From: M3007 sp046296435 | GTDB lineage: Bacteria; Bacteroidota; Bacteroidia; Chitinophagales; Saprospiraceae | Assembly (NCBI GenBank): GCA_046296435.1 | Contig: JBKBLI010000022.1 | Span: 1 to 47,793 of the forward strand | Length of the DNA stretch: 47,793 nt | Direction: 5' to 3' | Shown: positions 1 through 6,588 of the stretch, piece by piece | Position numbering within the stretch: the first letter of the stretch is position 1 | Layout: the number at the start of each line of letters is the position of its first letter | Translations under genes and position numbers: made by a program | The notes under the pieces: model-generated | Seen by the model: only the letters and a program-made list of their open reading frames with translations | Database searches by the model: none | Told to the model about the DNA's origin: nothing

Positions 1-28
1 GGGCTTCTATTTGCGCGCCGAGTTCCAT
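1..28 (-). CDS. Possible start of a gene running off the left edge
   Basis: On the minus strand an ATG at 28-26 opens a frame that reads MELGAQIEA and leaves the window after nine codons. It follows a T-rich stretch after the hairpin at 47-75 and a promoter-like box at 102-109. Nine residues are too few to identify a family, and this may not be a gene. Confidence 0.22.
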
Positions 29-46
29 TTCCAAAAAAGACAAACA

Positions 47-75
47 AAAAAGGGAACCGGATTGGCTCCCTTTTT
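47..75 (-). terminator. Intrinsic terminator (bidirectional shape) after gmhB-gmhA
   Basis: A perfect 9-bp stem (AAAAAGGGA at 47-55 with TCCCTTTTT at 67-75) encloses an 11-nt spacer in which CC and GG can add two pairs. T-rich sequence follows on the minus strand. It lies 85 nt beyond the gmhB-gmhA stop codon. A -7-like box at 102-109 lies upstream of it, so it could alternatively act as a leader attenuator for the gene off the left edge. Confidence 0.65.
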
Positions 76-101
76 CAACGAAAAGAGTATTTATCGGGTT
101 G

Positions 102-109
102 CAAAAGTA
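102..109 (-). promoter_or_regulatory. Candidate -7 box (TACTTTTG)
   Basis: The minus strand reads TACTTTTG, an exact match to the Bacteroidota TANNTTTG element. No clear TTG or TTTG sits 17-21 nt upstream. It lies in the 3' region of gmhB-gmhA and would drive a gene beyond the left edge through the hairpin at 47-75. It could be a chance match. Confidence 0.3.
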
Positions 110-159
110 CGAACAAATTTTTAATCGGAAATTTTTTTTTAAAAAAAGCGCAATTTTCG

Positions 160-1356
160 TCAAAACAAAGCCTTCTCAACGTATTCGCAAAAGATATGAC
201 CCATCAGGATGTGCGCTTCCTGAATTCGTGGAGTATCCGCCGAGGGGGCTTGCAGAAGGATGTCGCAGATCGGCGCCATTTTACCTCCGCCGCGCCCAGT
301 CATACCGACCACGCGCATACCGACTTCTCTGGCCTTGTGAATGGCGGCCAGCACGTTGGGCGAATTGCCCGAGGTACTGATGGCTATCAAGACGTCGCCT
401 GGACGGCCTGCCGCTTCGATCATCCTGGCATACACGCTTTCAAAACTGTAATCGTTGGCTACTGCGGTGAGGTATGAGGTGTTCACGTGAAGCGCCTCGG
501 CGTAAAGCGGAGGACGATCGACGTAAAAACGGCCGGATAGCTCGGCTGCAAGATGTTGCGCGTCGGCCGCGCTGCCGCCGTTGCCGCAAAAGAGCGCTTT
601 GCCGCCGTTTTGGAAACACGCTACCAAGACCCTCGCCGCCTCGAGGAGGCGCCCAACCACATCGGGATCGGCCAAGAGCGCTTGCTTAACTTCGATACTT
701 TGGGCGATGGCCCTGCGAATGGAGTCCAAATCTTGCACGCTGTAAGGATTTGTATGAGCGGATTGTGGTTTGGCAGGGCAGATTTCGGCAGACGCCTGGT
801 CTGTACCGACCTTCGCGGCAATCCATCTTGCGAAGTCGAACAGACTGTCAAACGCAGCGTCCGGGGCAAAGGTCTCAACCGCCCCCAACTCCTCCTCCTT
901 GCCCTTGATATGGGCTACGCGCATACCCAGGCGGCGCCCAAATTGCAGATCGGTCAGCGAATCGCCAACCATCCAGCTTTTTTCGAATACGATATCGGCA
1001 AACGCTTCGCTTGCCCGCTCGCCCATTCCCGTGGCGGGTTTGCGGCAGCCGCAATGGTCTTGCGGGGTGTGCGGACAGTGGTAGATGGCGTCAAATTCTA
1101 TATCGCCTGCCGCTTGAGCAAGTGCGCGCAGGCGCTCGTGGACGCCCGCCAACTCGCTTTCGCTCATCAATCCTTTGCCGATACCGGCCTGATTGGTGAC
1201 GACGATCAGCCGCCGCGTCAGTCGGCGCAAGAGGGCCAGCGCTTGCGGCACGCCGGGCAACAACTCAAACTCTTCCGCACGCCGCACGTACTCGCCGGGC
1301 AAACGCCGGTTGATCACGCCGTCGCGATCCAAAAAAACTGCGCTGATCGATTCCAC
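160..1356 (-). CDS. GmhB-GmhA fusion: heptose bisphosphate phosphatase plus sedoheptulose-7-phosphate isomerase
   Basis: A two-domain enzyme of about 398 residues for ADP-heptose (LPS inner core) synthesis. Residues 1-180 are a GmhB-type HAD phosphatase: FLDRDG with the catalytic DxD at 10-12, VVTNQAGIGKG at 52-62, the zinc-loop residues C94, H96, C102 and C104, and GDSLTD at 131-136. After a linker (about 185-205), residues 205-398 are a GmhA-type SIS isomerase: CGNGGSAADAQHLAAE at 257-272, STSGNSPNV at 327-335 and a C-terminal TPRIQEAH motif. The two catalyse non-adjacent steps (isomerase first, phosphatase third). The start is taken as GTG at 1356, because the open frame further upstream to 1677 is antisense to the next gene and has no GmhB homology. 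A TATTTTTG box lies 4 nt upstream, so the mRNA may be leaderless. Confidence 0.88.
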   Translation of the reverse strand: MESISAVFLDRDGVINRRLPGEYVRRAEEFELLPGVPQALALLRRLTRRLIVVTNQAGIGKGLMSESELAGVHERLRALAQAAGDIEFDAIYHCPHTPQDHCGCRKPATGMGERASEAFADIVFEKSWMVGDSLTDLQFGRRLGMRVAHIKGKEEELGAVETFAPDAAFDSLFDFARWIAAKVGTDQASAEICPAKPQSAHTNPYSVQDLDSIRRAIAQSIEVKQALLADPDVVGRLLEAARVLVACFQNGGKALFCGNGGSAADAQHLAAELSGRFYVDRPPLYAEALHVNTSYLTAVANDYSFESVYARMIEAAGRPGDVLIAISTSGNSPNVLAAIHKAREVGMRVVGMTGRGGGKMAPICDILLQAPSADTPRIQEAHILMGHIFCEYVEKALF

Positions 1357-1360
1357 TGCG

Positions 1361-1368
1361 CAAAAATA
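1361..1368 (-). promoter_or_regulatory. Candidate -7 box for gmhB-gmhA
   Basis: The minus strand reads TATTTTTG, matching TANNTTTG, with TTG 16 nt upstream. It ends 4 nt before the GTG start at 1356, so initiation would fall at or next to the start codon and give a leaderless transcript. Confidence 0.4.
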
Positions 1369-1452
1369 CGACAACTCTTGAACACAAGGTCGTCGCAAGT
1401 TGTTAAGAAAACACTTTTTTATCTTGAAAAGCGCGTAAAACAACCCATACGC

Positions 1453-2025
1453 ATGCGTATCGCTATTTTGTCGGCCAGCACCCGCATGGAGCGCAAATCC
1501 CACCGTGTTGCGCTGGCCCTTCAAAAATACATTTCCCGAAATTCGGATCACGAAGCTGTCGTGCTTGATCTCGCGGCCTATCGCTTCCCTATATTCGAGG
1601 AGGCCTTGCAGCGCCATCCAGACCCGCCCATAGGTCTGGAAGCGTTTGCGCAGGAGATCCGATTGGCAGACGCTCATATTTGGGTGTCGCCTGAATACAA
1701 CGGGAGTTACACGTCGGCGCTCAAAAACGCGGTGGATTATCTAAAGGAGTCCGAATTCAGCCGCAAAGCGGTAGGCGTAGCTTCGGTGAGCGCGGGCGCC
1801 ATGGGCGGCATGCGGGCCGCCATGAATATGCAGGAGTTGGTGCTGGGCGTAGGCGGCTATCCTGTGCCGCAGATGCTGATGGTAGGCTCTGTGAGTCAGC
1901 GCTTTGACGAGTCGGGCGAGTTGACGGATGCGAACTTCGAAAAAAACATGATGGCCTTTTTCGATGGGTTCTTGTGGCTGGCTGAAGCCGTGTGCGAAAA
2001 GCGCGCGGCCGGAGTGAGCGCGTGA
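1453..2025 (+). CDS. NADPH-dependent FMN reductase family flavoprotein
   Basis: 190 residues, the normal size for single-domain flavodoxin-like NAD(P)H:FMN reductases (SsuE/ChrR/ArsH superfamily). The N-terminus MRIAILSASTRMERKS is the phosphate-binding loop for FMN after the first beta strand. WVSPEYNGSYTSALKNAVDYL (about 76-96) carries the PEYN.S..LKN.iDw signature that binds the flavin ring. These cytosolic enzymes reduce free FMN or quinones; the substrate here cannot be read. The ATG at 1453 is chosen because the fold begins there, although the frame is open far upstream, antisense to gmhB-gmhA. The starts of the two divergent genes are 96 bp apart. Confidence 0.85.
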   Translation: MRIAILSASTRMERKSHRVALALQKYISRNSDHEAVVLDLAAYRFPIFEEALQRHPDPPIGLEAFAQEIRLADAHIWVSPEYNGSYTSALKNAVDYLKESEFSRKAVGVASVSAGAMGGMRAAMNMQELVLGVGGYPVPQMLMVGSVSQRFDESGELTDANFEKNMMAFFDGFLWLAEAVCEKRAAGVSA

Positions 2026-2055
2026 GCTTATCATAACCGGCTTCAAAATTGACAA

Positions 2056-2072
2056 GCGCCGTCCTCCGGCGC
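2056..2072. terminator. GC hairpin between convergent genes
   Basis: A 6-bp inverted repeat GCGCCG/CGGCGC with a 5-nt loop lies between the convergent ends of the FMN reductase (2025) and djlA (2098). The T-richness that follows is weak on both strands, so its efficiency as a terminator is uncertain. Confidence 0.35.
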
Positions 2073-2097
2073 GAATTTCTGCGGAGCCGACCCTGGA

Positions 2098-2907
2098 CTA
2101 CTCGCCCCGCGCTTTGCTGATGGCCTCGTAGGCTTCGTTGATTTGCTGGAACTTTGCCGTGGCATGGCGTAAGGCTTCAGATGAAGCGCCCTTGGCAGCT
2201 TTGGTATCGGGATGCCATTCCAAGGCAAGCGCCTTGAATTTCTTACGGATAGCGCTCATGGATTCGTGGGGTTGCGCGCCGAGTATGGCGTAGTGCGGAT
2301 CAAGCGCATTCCACGACGCTAATTTTTGGCGAGGCGTATAAAAGTGCCGCTCTTTGATGCGTTCGTACTGCAAACGATGTATCCTGAAAATCCCCGACGC
2401 TTGCTTCAAAAGGACTTCCTGAGCGGGATGTATGTGTCGGTTTCCGTTGGAAGCGGCGATGGCAAACAGAATGTCCATCATATCCAGAATCTTTGGCCGC
2501 TCCGAACTGAAGGCGTTGAAAAAAGCCAAAGCTAACTTCTCGAAAGGCTGCGGCGACGTCTTGGATTCGCTCCATATCTGGATGGCTTCCTTGCGCAGGC
2601 GATCGGTGAGGCGCAATTGGCTGCGCATCAAGGTTTCCATATATTGCACCTCTTTTTCGGATACTTTGCCGTCGGCTTTGGCGATCTTGGCGCCCATGGC
2701 AAACAGAAAGTACAGAAACTCGCCCCGTCGCTTGTTGTGGCGGGCGGCGTCGGAGTTGAAACGCCGTTGGGCCATGGGCAGGTCGTACAACCAGTGGCCC
2801 AGCATTGAGAACAGGAAAAAACCCACGGCTACCATACCCGGCGAACGCAATAGGACGCCCAGCAAAACGCCAAAAATGGCTCCGAAAAGTTTGCCGTTAT
2901 ATTCCAC
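2098..2907 (-). CDS. djlA: DjlA-like membrane-anchored J-domain co-chaperone (TerB-DnaJ)
   Basis: 269 residues. An N-terminal hydrophobic hairpin (about 8-40) rich in Gly, Leu and Phe is followed by a TerB-like all-helical domain (about 60-185, with AKADGKVSEKEVQYME, the usual acidic TerB helix start). A C-terminal J domain follows (about 203-268): HYAILGAQPHESMSAIRKKF and the invariant HPD in LEWHPDT. This is the E. coli DjlA architecture, in which the J domain stimulates DnaK ATPase at the inner membrane. The start is GTG at 2907, because the hydrophobic segment begins directly after it. Homologs average about 250-270 residues, so length fits. It is the last of a run of minus-strand genes. 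Confidence 0.82.
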   Translation of the reverse strand: MEYNGKLFGAIFGVLLGVLLRSPGMVAVGFFLFSMLGHWLYDLPMAQRRFNSDAARHNKRRGEFLYFLFAMGAKIAKADGKVSEKEVQYMETLMRSQLRLTDRLRKEAIQIWSESKTSPQPFEKLALAFFNAFSSERPKILDMMDILFAIAASNGNRHIHPAQEVLLKQASGIFRIHRLQYERIKERHFYTPRQKLASWNALDPHYAILGAQPHESMSAIRKKFKALALEWHPDTKAAKGASSEALRHATAKFQQINEAYEAISKARGE

Positions 2908-3028
2908 GAGGGTTTAATTTAAAACTGCGATTCAATCGACTTATCGGGGCTTGCAGCAAGGGTGTGAGGCGAACTGAGGACTTGGGCGTGCGCGCGGGGC
3001 ATGGGCTTGGACCGCGACTATGGGAGTA

Positions 3029-3835
3029 TCAGTTGGCGCTCAAGGAGGCGAATAACCTTTCGGCGAGGCCTACGTGAGTGCTTTGAGAGGCTTTGGCGCG
3101 CTTCAGGATTCCGTCGTCGGCCAATGCGGCGAACGCGTGATAATATCCTTGCGCGTCGCGAACACAAAACGCGCAAACCGGGCGGCCATCGAAGGCTCGG
3201 GCCAATCGACGCTCCACATTGGTAAGCGCTGCGGCGTCGCTGCGATGCGCCACCTGCAGGCGCTCGCGCAGGGTGATATTATCGCGGTGGGTTTGCCAGG
3301 CCAAAACGCCTTGTCCGGGCCGCGGGGTCACCTCAAGCGGGTGCAAAGTTATGACTTTGAGACCTTCCGTCCGCTTTTCGCTCAACTCCCATTCCCATTC
3401 TGCGATGTATGCGGCCTCGCAGCGCCCTGAGCGGATGGCTTCGGCTGTTTGGTCAATCTCAGGACGCGGCCCGCTTAAAAGACGCAAGGCTGGAGCGATT
3501 TGGCGCAACTGTGCCGACACAAGCGGATCGCTCACCCACACGCTCGCCGCGCTCGCCGCGTCTAAGATCCGCGCCCCGCGCTCATTTTTTTCCGAAACCA
3601 ACAAAGCGCCTGATGGATAGCGGCGCTCTGACAGCGCGGCGATGACGATACCATCCGGCTGCGTGACGGGCAGTGCGCTCAGCAAGCGCACTGCCGCGCT
3701 CACGTCGCCTTGCAACAGGGCCTCGTCAAGGTCCTGAGCGGAGTTGAACCTGACAACATGGCCGCCGAGGTCCGTGCGCTCAATTTCGCGCGCAATCCAG
3801 GATTGGGGTTCGTCGGCGAGGACTCCTATGAGCAT
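3029..3835 (-). CDS. Degenerate hydroxymethylbilane synthase (HemC)-like protein, likely inactive as HemC
   Basis: 268 residues with the outline of porphobilinogen deaminase but most catalytic signatures eroded. Recognisable are TPRPGQGVLAWQTHRDN (170-186, HemC has PAVGQGALAIE) and TNVERRLARAFDGRPVCAFC (205-224, HemC has ..ER..L..L.GGC..P). The dipyrromethane-cofactor Cys of the GGC motif falls on Pro219, with Cys221 and Cys224 nearby. The HSMKDVP loop holding the catalytic Asp reads RLLSALP (50-56), and the GTSS.RR substrate loop reads VSDPLVSAQLR (101-111). The alignment is by eye. It may be a HemC paralog with a binding or regulatory role, or a fast-evolving HemC. It is not next to other heme genes; neighbours are djlA and a membrane peptidase. 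Confidence 0.6.
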   Translation of the reverse strand: MLIGVLADEPQSWIAREIERTDLGGHVVRFNSAQDLDEALLQGDVSAAVRLLSALPVTQPDGIVIAALSERRYPSGALLVSEKNERGARILDAASAASVWVSDPLVSAQLRQIAPALRLLSGPRPEIDQTAEAIRSGRCEAAYIAEWEWELSEKRTEGLKVITLHPLEVTPRPGQGVLAWQTHRDNITLRERLQVAHRSDAAALTNVERRLARAFDGRPVCAFCVRDAQGYYHAFAALADDGILKRAKASQSTHVGLAERLFASLSAN

Positions 3836-3863
3836 AGCAATCGGACGGGCTGTTTTTTCTTTT

Positions 3864-3916
3864 TAAAAAAAGCGAAAAGCGGCTCCAACCGTCCGAGCCG
3901 GGGCAACCGCTTTTCG
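3864..3916 (-). terminator. Intrinsic terminator downstream of the membrane metallopeptidase gene
   Basis: A perfect 10-bp stem (CGAAAAGCGG at 3873-3882 with CCGCTTTTCG at 3907-3916) with an inner GGCTC/GAGCC option. On the minus strand it is followed by C and seven T. It sits between the stop of the peptidase gene (3983) and the start of the hemC-like gene (3835), so the latter probably has its own promoter. Confidence 0.75.
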
Positions 3917-3982
3917 AGCTTACAAAATCATTGCGCCGGGGCGATGAGGCTCCGGGCTTAGTTGTCTTTAGCGAAGCGCAGC

Positions 3983-4672
3983 TTAGTCTCTGCGGCCCAA
4001 CACAAGCATCAACAGGTACAAGAACTGCACCAGAGCGGCCAGCGCGGCGGATACATAGGTCATGGCGGCCCACTTAAGGGCGTCTTTGGCGCCGTCGTAC
4101 TCTGCGCCGCGCGCAAATCCGCTTTCGTCTAACCAGGCTAAAGCCCGACGGCTGGCGTCGAATTCTACCGGAAGCGTCACCAGGCTGAACAGACAGGTGG
4201 CGCCAAAAGCGGCTAACACGACGATCATGATCGTGGGGTTGTTCATCAGGCCCATGCCGGCCAAACCAAACATAAAGAGATACTGCTGAATGGAAGCGGC
4301 AATATTGACGATTGGGACCAGGTTGGAGCGCATCTGTAGATAGGGATAGGCCGTGGCATGCTGTACGGCGTGGCCACATTCGTGGGCCGCTACGGCCGCA
4401 GCCGCTACGCTGCGACTACTGTAAACCACGTCGCTGAGGTTCACGGTACGGTTTTGGGGATTGTAGTGGTCGGTCAGTTGACCTTGCACGTGGGTGATTT
4501 GAACATCGTGCAGACCGTAGTATCGCAACATGGCGGCGGCTACTTCTGCGCCGGTCATTCCGTTTTGAAGGGGGACCTGGCTGTATTTGTTGAATTTGCT
4601 TTTGAGCGTGCCGCTAATGATCATACCGATGACCGTAAAGATGCCGCTGATGATGATAAGTCCAAATGCCAT
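3983..4672 (-). CDS. Membrane zinc metallopeptidase of the YugP family (Zn_peptidase_2)
   Basis: 229 residues, the typical family length. An N-terminal membrane helix (residues 2-21) is followed by a soluble region containing the zinc motif AAHECGHAVQHA (about 95-106, HExxH variant HECGH). Two further hydrophobic regions follow (about 128-165 and 205-225). The segment DHYNPQNRTVNLSDVVYSSRSVAA just before the zinc motif is characteristic of the family. YugP-type proteins are integral membrane gluzincin-like peptidases with no well-established substrate. It has a weak upstream promoter (4726-4733) and a strong downstream terminator, so it appears to be monocistronic. Confidence 0.87.
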   Translation of the reverse strand: MAFGLIIISGIFTVIGMIISGTLKSKFNKYSQVPLQNGMTGAEVAAAMLRYYGLHDVQITHVQGQLTDHYNPQNRTVNLSDVVYSSRSVAAAAVAAHECGHAVQHATAYPYLQMRSNLVPIVNIAASIQQYLFMFGLAGMGLMNNPTIMIVVLAAFGATCLFSLVTLPVEFDASRRALAWLDESGFARGAEYDGAKDALKWAAMTYVSAALAALVQFLYLLMLVLGRRD

Positions 4673-4725
4673 GACTCAGAAGGTGCGTTTGAGAAGTGAT
4701 TTTTTTAGCTTGCCGTGTTTAGACG

Positions 4726-4733
4726 CAAAAGTC
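4726..4733 (-). promoter_or_regulatory. Weak candidate -7 box for the membrane peptidase gene
   Basis: The minus strand reads GACTTTTG, one mismatch from TANNTTTG, with TTTG 22 nt upstream. It lies 54 nt before the start codon. Confidence 0.3.
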
Positions 4734-4768
4734 GCAAAAAAAACACAATTCCAGACAAAAAGTTGTTA

Positions 4769-6049
4769 TTATGCGATGATTCTGAAGTGGGTGTAGGGGT
4801 GCAAAACTTCGGGAATGCGTATGCCTTGTGGGCTTTGGTTGTTCTCCAATAGGGCGGCCAGAATGCGCGGCAGCGCAAGCGCCGAACCGTTGAGGGTGTG
4901 GAGCAACTCGTTTTTGCCGTCGGCGTTGCGAAAACGGGCCATCATGCGGTTACTTTGGAAGGTTTCGAAGTTGGACACAGAGCTCACTTCGAGCCAGCGC
5001 TGTTGGGCGCCCGACCAAACCTCGAAGTCAAAGGTCAGCGCAGCGGCGAATCCCATATCGCCGCCGCAGAGGCGCAGGATGCGGTAGGGCAATTCGAGTT
5101 TTTGCATAATCCCCTCGACATGCGCCACCATTTCGTCGAGGGCTTGGTAGGAGCGCTCCGGATGTTCGAAGCGCACGATTTCGACTTTGTCAAACTGGTG
5201 CAGGCGGTTCAGACCGCGCACGTGGGCGCCCCATGCCCCCGCCTCTCGCCTGAAGCAGGGCGTGTAGGCGGTAAACTTGATCGGCAGGTCTTTTTCCTGA
5301 ACGATTTCGCCGCGCAGGAGGTTGGTCACGGGCACTTCGGCTGTTGGAATCAGGTACAGTCCGTCGCGTTCGCAGTGGTACATCTGCCCCTCTTTGTCGG
5401 GCAATTGGCCGGTCCCGCGCGCCGAGTCTTCGTTGACGACGTGGGGCGGGATAATTTCTTCATAACCTGCGGCGATGGCTTCATCCAAGAAGAAGGAGAT
5501 CAAAGCGCGCTGCAGGCGCGCGCCCACGCCGCGATATACAGGGAATCCGGCGCCGGTGAGTTTGACGCCGTCTTCAAAATCAAACAGGCGGTATTTTTTG
5601 CCCAAATCCCAATGCGCAAGCGCATCGGCCGGCAGGGCAGGCTTGGGCGCCGTCCAATCCTTAAATACTTCGTTGTCGTCGGCGCCAGCGCCCTCGGGTA
5701 CGCTTGCGTGCGGGCAATTGGGGATTCCCAGCAGCAGTTCTTCGAGTTGTGTTTTGAGCGCCTGTATTTCATCTTCGAGGCTTCTGATACGCTCTTTGAG
5801 CGCTCCGACCTCGAGTTTGGCGGCTTCAGCCTCGTCGCGCTTACCCTGGGCCATCAGTTGACCGATTGTTTTGGCGTAGCGGTTGCTTTCGGCCAGCAGG
5901 TCGTCTAATTGTTTTTGGACGGCGCGGCGGCGGTCGTCCGCTTCAATAACCTGATCGAGGACGGCCGTCCGCGTTTCGTTCCAGTTGCGTTTGCGCAATC
6001 CGGCCGCGATGCGGGCCTTTTCGTCGCGGATGATTTTTACCTGAAGCAT
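4769..6049 (-). CDS. serS: Seryl-tRNA synthetase
   Basis: 426 residues, standard length for bacterial SerRS. The cytosolic enzyme charges tRNA-Ser with serine through seryl-adenylate. Residues 1-110 form the N-terminal antiparallel coiled coil that contacts the tRNA long variable arm (charged helices from AAGLRKRN to ALKTQLEELLLG). The class II catalytic core follows, with motif 2 as PCFRREAGAWGAHVRGLNRLHQF (about 270-292) and motif 3 as LNGSALALPRILAALLENNQ near the C-terminus. The ATG at 6049 gives the canonical MLQVKIIRDE start. A divergent regulatory region of 539 bp separates it from rho. Confidence 0.98.
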   Translation of the reverse strand: MLQVKIIRDEKARIAAGLRKRNWNETRTAVLDQVIEADDRRRAVQKQLDDLLAESNRYAKTIGQLMAQGKRDEAEAAKLEVGALKERIRSLEDEIQALKTQLEELLLGIPNCPHASVPEGAGADDNEVFKDWTAPKPALPADALAHWDLGKKYRLFDFEDGVKLTGAGFPVYRGVGARLQRALISFFLDEAIAAGYEEIIPPHVVNEDSARGTGQLPDKEGQMYHCERDGLYLIPTAEVPVTNLLRGEIVQEKDLPIKFTAYTPCFRREAGAWGAHVRGLNRLHQFDKVEIVRFEHPERSYQALDEMVAHVEGIMQKLELPYRILRLCGGDMGFAAALTFDFEVWSGAQQRWLEVSSVSNFETFQSNRMMARFRNADGKNELLHTLNGSALALPRILAALLENNQSPQGIRIPEVLHPYTHFRIIA

Positions 6050-6588
6050 AAGAGCGATAAGAACTGAAAAGCGCGCTCATAAACCCAACGCCCGCGTCAA
6101 AATGCCGAATTGCTGCTGCAAAGCAACAAAATGACGGCTCAGGCGTTAAATATTGTTATGAGCGCAAGTGTGATACGTTTATTTGCTTGATTTCTAAAAA
6201 AATTGCCGCAAAGTAACGCTAAATTCAAAAACTGAACTATCTTTGCGCCGATTTTTTCGAAAAACTTAGCATTTGCCCTCTTACGAGCACGAGTTTTCCG
6301 CTTGTTCTATCGACGTCCTCCGGGTACAGTTTTCTCTTCTCCTGAGCTTGACAGAGGCCTCCTTGGAGGCGATTGGCGCGGTTATCAAACGGCAGGTCGC
6401 AGCAAGTTCTGTAAGTTTTTTCCTGATAGAAACGCATTTGCAACACGCTATTACACTATACTTGCGTAAGTCGGCAGCTCAAAATTTATGTCTTCAAACA
6501 CATTTTTCCGCCTCGCGCACGCCTTTAAACTCACGGCATCTCACCGCCGGTTCAATCTTTAACTGGAACACCGCTTTCTAATAAAGCC
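6050..6588. other. Divergent serS/rho intergenic region with long rho leader
   Basis: 539 bp without a supported gene. The serS-proximal part has TTACTTTGC on the minus strand at about 6208-6216, near but not equal to TANNTTTG. The rho-proximal part has TATCTTTG at 6238-6245, leaving a leader of about 335 nt before the rho ATG. An imperfect inverted repeat GAGGCCTCCTTGGAGGC lies at about 6355-6371. Long leaders are common for rho genes, which are often autoregulated by premature termination. Confidence 0.5.
6238..6245 (+). promoter_or_regulatory. Candidate -7 box for rho
   Basis: TATCTTTG is an exact TANNTTTG match and is followed by CGCC. No clear TTG was found 17-21 nt upstream. If used, the rho transcript starts near 6252. 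Confidence 0.45.

Noticed and set aside
553..1452. Open frame of 300 codons upstream of, and in frame with, the FMN reductase
   Set aside because: It is antisense to gmhB-gmhA, has no family features, and the reductase fold begins at the ATG at 1453.
4898..5908. A 336-codon plus-strand open frame
   Set aside because: It is antisense to serS, whose protein is unmistakable; GC-rich third positions create long shadow frames throughout this window.
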